64,000 nucleotides of DNA from Fictibacillus sp. b24. Its GTDB lineage: Bacteria > Bacillota > Bacilli > Bacillales > Fictibacillaceae. The notes beneath the pieces are model-generated. The model made no database searches. It was not told the origin of the DNA and saw only the letters and a program-made list of their open reading frames with translations. Both the position numbers and the translations under genes were made by a program. Shown here piece by piece: positions 55,722-64,000 of the stretch. Every line of letters starts with the position of its first letter. Within the stretch, counting starts at the first letter, position 1. The stretch lies in NCBI RefSeq assembly GCF_030348825.1, contig NZ_JAUCES010000005.1, positions 2,356,001 to 2,420,000 of the forward strand. The letters run 5' to 3'.

Positions 55722-55837
55722 GTTATAGTCCTCCTTTCAGACTATTTGGCTTAGTGTATACGCTTTCTTAATCCTACATAATTGTATAAAATTTGTAGTA
55801 AAAAAGAAATATTATTTATGCATTGTTCTTGTAAGTG

Positions 55838-55966
55838 GTTGATCTCCGTTACAGGTGCTCGCTTTCCGGGGGGGCGTGCGGTGAGCCACTTTGTGCTTCG
55901 CACTAAAGTGTCTCACCTGTCACACTAGTCCCCCAGGAGTCTCGCACCTTTCACTCCAATCAACTT
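55838..55966 (+). repeat. Intergenic hairpin repeat, copy G (GGGGG subtype)
   Basis: As copy E, it has CCGGGGGGGCGTG with CACACTAGTCCCCC; the outer AGGTGC pairs with GCACCT. It lies between amylase and malR genes on one strand. Confidence 0.9.
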
Positions 55967-56017
55967 GGCAAGGATGAAAGAATTCAAAATTAACAATCCT
56001 AAAGCAAAAAGACCATT

Positions 56018-57544
56018 TTAAGAACGTTTATTTCTTTTTACTAGATATAGGATAATCCCTACTGAAGCTATAAGTGCAGCGGCAACAATGAGATAAGTCA
56101 TCCATTGAGAGTCGGCCTTTTGCACAGCATAAATCTGCGCTTTTTCTCCGTCTAAAGTCAGGTCCACTGCATTCTTCTTCACCTTAATCTCTTCATCTGA
56201 TAACAGACTTACTAGCTTTTTATCTTGTAGATCTTCATCTGAAAATGAAATAGTATGTTGTTTTTTATCGTTGTTGTAAACGATATAGAGGGTTTCATCT
56301 TTATAAGAACGCTTAAAGACAGCAGTTCCGCCTTTATCTACCATCATGGAATAATCTCCTCGGCGAAGAGCAGGATGGTTTTGTCTAAGCTTTCCTAACT
56401 TGGCTGAGAAAGCCTCCATATTCTTATTTTGCGAAAAATCCATCATACGGCGATTGTCAGGATCCTTGGCACCATCCATCATGTGTTCTGTTCCTTGGTA
56501 GAGGATTGGAATTCCAGGAGCCGTGTATAGATAGGTTAATGCCATCTTCAGTCTTTTCTCTGGATTTTCTTGCTTCAACAACACTTCACGCACGAAACGA
56601 ATGTTGTCGTGATTATCAATAAAGTTACCTAGTGTAAAAGGGTCTTCATAATAAAACTTGTTTCTTTCCCATACTGAATTCAATTCTGAAAGTGATTGTC
56701 CGCTTTGTCTAAATATACGAACCATATCATTAAACAAAGGATAATCAACAAAAGATTCAATTCCTGCTTTGTTGTAATCTGCGATGTACCTTGGATCGTT
56801 GTGCCACACTTCTCCAATCAAATAAAAGCCAGGCTTCGTTTGCTTAACCCTTTCAGAGAATTCCTTCCAAAAATCTTTCGGAACGTGTTTTACCGTATCT
56901 AAACGATATCCGTCAATATCCGTTTCTTTTATCCAATACTCCGCCATATCCAAAAGATAATTTCGTGTTTCTGGATTTTCAGTATTGAGATCAGGCAACC
57001 CTGCTAGCCATCCGTTTTCTACTTCTTGTTGGTTATCCCAGTTTCCGATCTCCATCTGTGGATGAAACCAGTTATTTTTTTCTGCGTCATTTAACCAAGG
57101 GTGCTGATAGCCTGTGTGGTTCACCACTAAATCTAAAATAACTTTGATGTCACGATCATGAGCTTTTTTCACAAGCTTCTTTAAATCTTCCTTAGAGCCA
57201 AAATGCTCTTCAGTTTCGTAAAAGTCCTCAGTCCAATAACCGTGGTACCCTTTTGTCTCGTTTTTAACGACAGGTGTCAGCCAAATTGCTGTTACACCAA
57301 GGTCATTTAAATAATCAAGCTTTTCTGTAATTCCTTTAAAATCTCCGCCGTGATAAGCGGCAGGATCATTCAGGTCTACTTCAAAGTCATTGCTTTTATC
57401 ACCATTATGAAACCTGTCTACCATAATAAAGTAGATGGTTTCGTCTCTCCATGATCGCTCTTCCTTTTTTTCTGCAAGCGCTTTATTTTGAACAGATAAA
57501 AAAAGAAGAAACGACATAGCCAAGAACATCATTCTTTTGCCCAT
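56018..57544 (-). CDS. Alpha-amylase with C-terminal membrane anchor
   Basis: This 508-aa GH13 enzyme has a signal peptide ending ALAEK (residues 1-25), catalytic Asp in DGYRLDTVKHV, acid Glu in LIGEVW and Asp in FIDNHDNIRF. A C-terminal hydrophobic segment (about residues 483-502) followed by RNKRS would hold it on the outer membrane face. It cleaves starch and maltodextrin outside the cell, for import by MdxEFG. AGGAGGA precedes the ATG, 31 bases after mdxG. Confidence 0.9.
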   Translation of the reverse strand: MGKRMMFLAMSFLLFLSVQNKALAEKKEERSWRDETIYFIMVDRFHNGDKSNDFEVDLNDPAAYHGGDFKGITEKLDYLNDLGVTAIWLTPVVKNETKGYHGYWTEDFYETEEHFGSKEDLKKLVKKAHDRDIKVILDLVVNHTGYQHPWLNDAEKNNWFHPQMEIGNWDNQQEVENGWLAGLPDLNTENPETRNYLLDMAEYWIKETDIDGYRLDTVKHVPKDFWKEFSERVKQTKPGFYLIGEVWHNDPRYIADYNKAGIESFVDYPLFNDMVRIFRQSGQSLSELNSVWERNKFYYEDPFTLGNFIDNHDNIRFVREVLLKQENPEKRLKMALTYLYTAPGIPILYQGTEHMMDGAKDPDNRRMMDFSQNKNMEAFSAKLGKLRQNHPALRRGDYSMMVDKGGTAVFKRSYKDETLYIVYNNDKKQHTISFSDEDLQDKKLVSLLSDEEIKVKKNAVDLTLDGEKAQIYAVQKADSQWMTYLIVAAALIASVGIILYLVKRNKRS

Positions 57545-57574
57545 CGCCGTTCCTCCTAAAGTGCGTTGCTGTTT

Positions 57575-58411
57575 TTAACCTTTTGTACCACCGGCAGTTA
57601 GTCCGGAGATGAAGTAACGCTGCAGTGATAAGAAAAGCAGACCAATCGGAATTGCTACTAAAACAGAACCTGCTGCAAAAAGTGTAAAGCTGTTTCCAAA
57701 TTCATTCTTAATCATGTTAAACAAACCAACCGCAAGTGTCATCTTTTCATCTGAGCTGATTAGAATAGAAGCTAAGATAAAATCAGCGAACGGTGAAATG
57801 AAACTAAATAGTGCGATTACCGCAAGAATTGGCTTTGATAGCGGAAGAATGATCTGCCAAAAAATACGGAAGTGTCCAGCACCATCAATACGTGCAGATT
57901 CATCTAGTTCTTTTGGAATCGTATCATAATAGTTCTTCGCTAAGTACGTGTTCATCGGAATTAATCCACCCACGTAAACAAGAATTAACGCAAAGTGTGT
58001 ATCAAGCAAACCTACTTGGTATGCAAGGATATAGATTGCCAAGATTGCTACGAATTGCGGAATCATCTGCAAGATTAAGAAAAGAAGCAATCCGTTCTTA
58101 CGTCCAACAAACTTGTATCTTGAAAATGCATAAGCTGTAAGGCCGATAAAGATAACAGAAAGCACCATTGTAATAAAGCAAATTTTCAGCGTGTTCCAGT
58201 ACCAAATCAAGTAATCTGTTTCAGCGAAAAGCTTTTTATAATGAGTCAATGTTGCATTCTCAGGTATAATCGTTGAGCTCGATAAAGTGTTACCTGGGTT
58301 GAAGGAAGATCCAATAACCCAGAGAATCGGATAGATAACAATAGCAATAGCCGACAATAAAACTAGATAGGACAGAGTTAAACGAATTCTTCTTGCTGTT
58401 TTTATACTCAT
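57575..58411 (-). CDS. mdxG: Maltodextrin ABC transporter permease MdxG
   Basis: This 278-aa permease has six hydrophobic helices and the EAA loop PKELDESARIDGAGHFRIFWQ. It pairs with MdxF. It starts one base after the mdxF stop codon, so translation is coupled. Confidence 0.9.
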   Translation of the reverse strand: MSIKTARRIRLTLSYLVLLSAIAIVIYPILWVIGSSFNPGNTLSSSTIIPENATLTHYKKLFAETDYLIWYWNTLKICFITMVLSVIFIGLTAYAFSRYKFVGRKNGLLLFLILQMIPQFVAILAIYILAYQVGLLDTHFALILVYVGGLIPMNTYLAKNYYDTIPKELDESARIDGAGHFRIFWQIILPLSKPILAVIALFSFISPFADFILASILISSDEKMTLAVGLFNMIKNEFGNSFTLFAAGSVLVAIPIGLLFLSLQRYFISGLTAGGTKG

Positions 58412-58412
58412 A

Positions 58413-59675
58413 TTAAATCATTCCTTCGTCCTTAAATGATTTCGTTTTTCTAAACTGCCACAGGGCAAGAGAAACGATAATTAACGATAGTAATACGGTT
58501 ACAGCTGCAGCCTTGCTATATTGAGCTGAAGTCATCGTTAAGTTATAGATCCATGAGATGAGGATATCTGTTCCTCCTGCATTTTGATCAGCTACTGCAG
58601 GACCACCGTTGTTAAAGAGATAGATAACGTTAAAGTTATTAAAGTTAAACGTGTATTGTGTAATCAAGATTGGTGCTGTTGTAAATAGAATCATTGGAAG
58701 TGTAATTTTACGGAACTTATCCAAGTTTGATGCTCCATCTACTGTCGCTGCTTCATACAATTCACCAGGAATTGATTGAAGTACACCAGTCGTCATCGCC
58801 ATGATGAACGGGAAACCGAGCCATGATTGAATAAAGATTAAAGCAATCTTCGTGTAAAAAGGATCTGTCATCCAAGGTATGGAATCGATTCCAAGTGGTG
58901 CTAAAATTGATTGGTTAATCGCCCCAAATGTGTCATTAAACAATCCTGAGAAAATTAAAATGGATACAAATGCTGGTACTGCCCATGGCAAGATCAAAAG
59001 TGTTCGAATAAGACCTTTAAATTTGATTTCCTTTTGGTTTAAAACCACCGCTAAGAAAATACCAACTGAAACTTGAAGCGTTGTTGCAGTGAAAGTCCAG
59101 ATGATCGTCCAAGCAAATACAGAGATGAATGTTTCACGCCAAATATCTAATGAGAATATTTCAATAAAGTTTTTAAATCCTACCCAATCCACTAGTTTTG
59201 CTGGTGGAGAGTTATATAAGTTATAGTTCGTAAAAGCAAGAAGCAACATGAAAATAATCGGAAAAATGACTACAAAGATTAATAATAGGAATCCAGGACC
59301 AACCATTAAGTATGGGAATCCTTTATCGACTACATTGTGGTATTGCTCTTTTAGCGAGCTTAATTTCAAGCCATTATCACGCTTTTTCCCATTCTGGAAA
59401 GCATCATAAATGTTAAAAGAGTAAAAACCTAATCCGATCCCTACTACAAGTATCGATATAACCCCGTTTACTAACAAGAATATGGAGTGATCTCGAGGCA
59501 CTTCAGTACCAAGTGTAACAATTCCCCAAAGTCCGATATTTAGAAAATCCAGAAACGCAATAAAATAACATGCTGCTAAAATTAAGAATGCGAAACCTTT
59601 AACAAATTGTTTGTTATAAAATTGCCCCATTCCTGGAATGATGGACAGCAGAGCTGCCGTCTTACGATGTGTCAT
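58413..59675 (-). CDS. mdxF: Maltodextrin ABC transporter permease MdxF
   Basis: The 420-aa permease has an extra N-terminal pair of helices and a loop (residues 1-100) before the core, as in MalF/MdxF, and the EAA loop PGELYEAATVDGASNLDKFRK. The start at 59675 follows AAAGGGGA; a GTG at 59702 has no good site. It follows mdxE by about 150 bases containing a hairpin. Confidence 0.9.
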   Translation of the reverse strand: MTHRKTAALLSIIPGMGQFYNKQFVKGFAFLILAACYFIAFLDFLNIGLWGIVTLGTEVPRDHSIFLLVNGVISILVVGIGLGFYSFNIYDAFQNGKKRDNGLKLSSLKEQYHNVVDKGFPYLMVGPGFLLLIFVVIFPIIFMLLLAFTNYNLYNSPPAKLVDWVGFKNFIEIFSLDIWRETFISVFAWTIIWTFTATTLQVSVGIFLAVVLNQKEIKFKGLIRTLLILPWAVPAFVSILIFSGLFNDTFGAINQSILAPLGIDSIPWMTDPFYTKIALIFIQSWLGFPFIMAMTTGVLQSIPGELYEAATVDGASNLDKFRKITLPMILFTTAPILITQYTFNFNNFNVIYLFNNGGPAVADQNAGGTDILISWIYNLTMTSAQYSKAAAVTVLLSLIIVSLALWQFRKTKSFKDEGMI

Positions 59676-59778
59676 TACAGGGTTCCCCTTTCTTTTGCCC
59701 ACTAACTTTTTTGTGTTTTGTTCGAAAGATCTTAGGACCCATTCACAAGCAAAATCTTTCCAACAAACACAATAGTTA

Positions 59779-59819
59779 GAGAAAGCAGTACCCGCGACTT
59801 TTGGGTACCGCTTTCCTCT
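59779..59819 (-). other. Hairpin between mdxE and mdxF
   Basis: AGAAAGC/GTACCC pairs with GGGTAC/GCTTTC (one mismatch) without a following T run on the minus strand. It looks like an mRNA-stabilising or partial-termination stem that would make mdxE more abundant than mdxFG. Confidence 0.6.
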
Positions 59820-59828
59820 AATTATTTA

Positions 59829-61097
59829 TTACTTGCTGTGGTTTGCTTTAATGTTTTGTCCAATTGTCTTTACTGCACTGTCTAGAGCAGCTTTTGGCTC
59901 AGACTTACCAGTTGCAGATAATTGAAGTGCGTTTGCAGCTGGAGCCCAAACTTCTGCCATTTCAGGAATGTTAGGCATTGGAACTCCACGTTCTGATTGA
60001 ACAGCTACAGCTTTAGCTGCTTCGTTGTCTGCAATGATTGGGTCCTCCATTAGAGATACAACTGGAGGGATTTCTGCTGTTTTCTCGAAACGAGTTTTAG
60101 CACTCTCTTCGTTCGTGATAAACTCAACAAGCTTTGAAGCCCACTCTTTGTTTTCAGAGAATTGGCTTACATTGTAACCTTTAACTCCGATGAACGTTTT
60201 TACATACTCACCGTTTGGAAGCTTAGGCATTGGCGCAACACCGATATCGATGCCAGCATCTTTGTAGCCTTGGAATGACCAAGGACCGTTCATTACAGAA
60301 GCAACTTTACCTTCTTGGAAAAGTCCGTCAATTGTTTGTCCAGCTTTTTCACCAATGATACCTTTAGGGAATAATCCATCCTTGTACCAGCTAGTGATGT
60401 AACTTAATCCTTCAACAGCACCTTCATTAGCAAGGCCAAGGTCTTGTGGATCTAGAGTACCGTTGTCGTCTTTAAATACATAGCTTCCGTATCCAGAAAG
60501 AACACCGTTTGCAAAGTAGAAGTCAGTCCAGTTTGCAAGGAATCCGTATTGTGCTCCACCTTTGTCACCCTTAGAGAAAGCAAGTACATCGTCTAAAGAT
60601 TCTGGTGCTTCTGGCATTTGCTTTTTGTTATAGATGAAAACTGGTGTTTCAGTTGACTTTGGAAGACCATAAAGGTTTCCATCATATGTTAATGCGTTAA
60701 TTGAAGATTCAGTGTAAAGCTTTGTAACATCATCAGAAACTTCGATTGGTGCGATTAGTCCTTCAATTGCTAAAGGTCCAATACGGTCATGAGGAGTTGT
60801 GATAACGTCTGGTCCTTTTTTAGCTGGTCCATCAAGACGAAGCTTTTCTTGCTGGTCAAGCATTGGGATTTCTTTCATCTCAACTTTGATACCGTATTTC
60901 TCTTCAAACTTTTTGATAGCGTCTTGAGTACCAGAACCTTTTTCTTGGTCTTCCCAGATCACTAATTTTTCAGGCTTGTCTGCCGCCTTTTCTTTCTTAC
61001 CGCCAGTAGATGAGCTGTCATCTTGCGGTCCGCAAGCAGCTAGAGCACTTGCAGCTAGAGCAAAAGTTAATGGTAATGCTAATAACTTTTTCATCAA
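59829..61097 (-). CDS. mdxE: Maltodextrin-binding lipoprotein MdxE
   Basis: This 422-aa lipoprotein has a lipobox LAAC (Cys21), a polar linker (PQDDSSSTGGKKEKA) and a MalE-type family 1 solute-binding fold. It captures maltodextrins for MdxFG and a shared MsmX-type ATPase that is not in the window. GGGGGTAC precedes the ATG. It heads the mdxEFG-amylase operon. Confidence 0.92.
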   Translation of the reverse strand: MMKKLLALPLTFALAASALAACGPQDDSSSTGGKKEKAADKPEKLVIWEDQEKGSGTQDAIKKFEEKYGIKVEMKEIPMLDQQEKLRLDGPAKKGPDVITTPHDRIGPLAIEGLIAPIEVSDDVTKLYTESSINALTYDGNLYGLPKSTETPVFIYNKKQMPEAPESLDDVLAFSKGDKGGAQYGFLANWTDFYFANGVLSGYGSYVFKDDNGTLDPQDLGLANEGAVEGLSYITSWYKDGLFPKGIIGEKAGQTIDGLFQEGKVASVMNGPWSFQGYKDAGIDIGVAPMPKLPNGEYVKTFIGVKGYNVSQFSENKEWASKLVEFITNEESAKTRFEKTAEIPPVVSLMEDPIIADNEAAKAVAVQSERGVPMPNIPEMAEVWAPAANALQLSATGKSEPKAALDSAVKTIGQNIKANHSK

Positions 61098-61133
61098 TTG
61101 TACCCCCTATTGTAATTGGAAATTCGAAGCATA

Positions 61134-61143
61134 CAAACGTTTG
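61134..61143. promoter_or_regulatory. CAAACGTTTG palindrome upstream of mdxE
   Basis: This 10-bp perfect palindrome (extended, TGCAAACGTTTGTA) fits a LacI-type operator and lies 37 bases upstream of the mdxE start, in the leader. It is the best MalR-site candidate. Confidence 0.6.
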
Positions 61144-61199
61144 CACAGATTAGCAAAAAAAAATGATTTTCTGTCTTTTTTGAAGTTTTTCGCTGTTTA

Positions 61200-61213
61200 T
61201 GAAAACGATTGCA
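61200..61213. promoter_or_regulatory. cre-like site TGAAAACGATTGCA
   Basis: TGAAAACGATTGCA matches the cre (CcpA) consensus except one base. It lies between the divergent mdxE and neopullulanase genes. Confidence 0.5.
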
Positions 61214-61275
61214 TTACGTGCTCAATTTCATTATACCTATGCTTTGAATTTTTACAATACTTTTTTAATTATTTT

Positions 61276-61289
61276 TGTTTTCGCTTTCA
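61276..61289. promoter_or_regulatory. cre-like site upstream of the neopullulanase gene
   Basis: The reverse strand reads TGAAAGCGAAAACA, a good fit to the CcpA cre consensus, just upstream of the -35 box. Confidence 0.6.
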
Positions 61290-61295
61290 TTTTTC

Positions 61296-61325
61296 TTGAT
61301 TTATTTTATGTAAGCGGTTTATACT
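61296..61325 (+). promoter_or_regulatory. Promoter of the neopullulanase gene
   Basis: TTGATT (61296-61301) and TATACT (61320-61325) are 18 bases apart. The element TGTAAGCGGTTTAT (61309-61322), a weak operator-like sequence, overlaps the spacer and -10. Confidence 0.6.
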
Positions 61326-61343
61326 ATCATCATTACAAGTTGA

Positions 61344-63161
<1,818 letters not shown>

Positions 63162-63234
63162 TAACTTTTGCATAGTAATTGTTCTTAATAAAAGACTTTT
63201 GTTTTTAATTTTTAAGACTTGCCTCGTTGAAAAA

Positions 63235-63362
63235 GTTGCTTGGAGTGAAAGATGCGAGACTCCTGCAGGACGAGTGGTCAGGCGGAGACTCCTAAAGGCG
63301 CAAAGCGGCAGGAGGCTCACCGGACCCCCTGCAGAAAGCGAGCATCTGAAACGGAAAGCAAC
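63235..63362 (-). repeat. Intergenic hairpin repeat, copy H (reverse orientation)
   Basis: It starts GTTGCTTGGAGTG and ends AAACGGAAAGCAAC. AGATGC pairs with GCATCT, and CTGCAGG replaces CTGCGGG with CCTGCAG opposite, so both arms changed together. Confidence 0.9.
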
Positions 63363-63390
63363 CGCATTCAAATACTACACAGCCCATACA

Positions 63391-63426
63391 ACCTCCCCTT
63401 ACCGTAAAAAGTAAGGGGATTTTATT
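63391..63426 (+). terminator. Terminator after the neopullulanase gene
   Basis: CCCCTTAC pairs with GTAAGGGG followed by ATTTTATTT, beyond repeat copy H. Confidence 0.75.
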
Positions 63427-63491
63427 TCAGTTACTTAACTTTCCTGCTACAATAGGAAAATATTCAATCAACACGATGGAGAGGGATGTAC

Positions 63492-64000
63492 ATGAAAGGA
63501 AACAAAGCCGCAAAGCTTTCCCTTTTTGCCATTACGTGGCCGATTTTTATAGAAATTATGCTTCATATGTTAATGGGTAACGCGGATACACTTATGCTTA
63601 GTCAATATTCGGACCATTCAGTAGCTGCAGTTGGCCTTACCAACCAGCTGTTATCGATCGTAATCGTCATGTTTGGTTTTGTGGCTACAGGTGCAAGTGT
63701 CGTCATCGCACAAGCGATTGGAGCTAAACTGCAGAGAACCGCAGCTGAAGTTGCAGTTGTTGCGATAATGGGAAACTTGCTTTTTGGATTGATATTAAGT
63801 GCCATATTAGTAATCTGGGGAGATGTGTTTTTAAGATGGATGAACACACCACCTGAGTTAATGGCTGAAGCATCCAGCTACCTTTTGATTGTTGGAGGAT
63901 TCTCATTTATTCAATCTGTCATTATGACGATAGGAGCTGCTATCAGAAGTTATGGATTTACGAAAGATGCAATGTATGTCACGATCGGCATGAACATCTT
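63492..64000 (+). CDS. MATE family efflux transporter, N-terminal fragment
   Basis: About 169 codons are present before the window ends. The product (MKGNKAAKLSLFAITWPIFIEIMLHMLMG...) has the MATE pattern of repeated helices and NADTLMLSQYSDHSVAAVG. It exports drugs or cations with Na+ or H+. GGAGAGGG precedes the ATG. The C-terminal two thirds are missing. Confidence 0.85.
   Translation, partial: MKGNKAAKLSLFAITWPIFIEIMLHMLMGNADTLMLSQYSDHSVAAVGLTNQLLSIVIVMFGFVATGASVVIAQAIGAKLQRTAAEVAVVAIMGNLLFGLILSAILVIWGDVFLRWMNTPPELMAEASSYLLIVGGFSFIQSVIMTIGAAIRSYGFTKDAMYVTIGMNI

Overview
The window reads as a chromosomal segment of a low-GC, endospore-forming Bacillaceae. Roughly the first 39 kb follows, in inverted order, the B. 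subtilis med/comZ-fabHF-opp-spx-mecA-coiA-pepF-yjbH-to-yjbQ-fabI region. The intergenic repeats and the divergence of the proteins suggest a relative outside the subtilis group, possibly Fictibacillus-like; that placement is a guess. No rRNA, tRNA, phage, IS transposase or CRISPR was recognised.

Layout. 0-1.2 kb: edge of a surface-polysaccharide cluster (start of a GT2 glycosyltransferase, sugar-nucleotide epimerase). 1.3-13 kb: fabI, a 48-aa zinc-ribbon protein, a YjbQ-type antiporter, a FtsW/RodA protein, then prpE, a pseudouridine synthase, NAD kinase, a small alarmone synthetase, YjbL, the CYTH protein YjbK, the muralytic enzyme CwlQ, truncated globin YjbI and the Spx adaptor SpxH. 13-20 kb: pepF, coiA, mecA, a TerC exporter, spx and a GNAT gene. 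Spx, its adaptor SpxH and MecA (ClpC adaptor) are therefore within 7 kb. 20-30 kb: UbiD, HD and DegV proteins and the oppABCDF peptide importer. 30-39 kb: T-box-controlled trpS, a 20-bp minisatellite, yjbA, fabH-fabF, comZ, yjaV/yjaU, yjzD, yjzC and several tiny genes.

39-50 kb: a small HNH protein, a moeA-mobB-moaE-moaD molybdopterin operon, and a yit-like group (yitV hydrolase, yitU HAD phosphatase, yitT, yitS/DegV) with a lipoprotein, a GNAT, a Nfu-N protein and an SGNH hydrolase. 50-54.3 kb: an orphan histidine kinase and a Ku/LigD end-joining module in which LigD is split into ligase and polymerase genes. 54.7-63.2 kb: maltodextrin use (LacI-type regulator, membrane-anchored alpha-amylase, mdxEFG importer and a divergent intracellular neopullulanase-type enzyme). 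63.5 kb to the edge: start of a MATE efflux gene.

The most unusual content lies between genes. Eight full copies and one half copy of a ~130-bp imperfect hairpin are scattered through the window in both orientations; paired positions in the stems change together between copies, which suggests the folded form is what is kept. One copy is split by a second hairpin element of ~120 bp. Other repeats are a perfect 121-bp tandem duplication before cwlQ and about 13 tandem units of a 20-bp sequence after trpS. Regulatory sites readable by eye are two FapR-type operators (fabI, fabHF), the trpS T-box leader, a strong promoter for the TerC gene, operator-like palindromes between mdxE and the neopullulanase gene, and a terminator-like hairpin in the neopullulanase leader.
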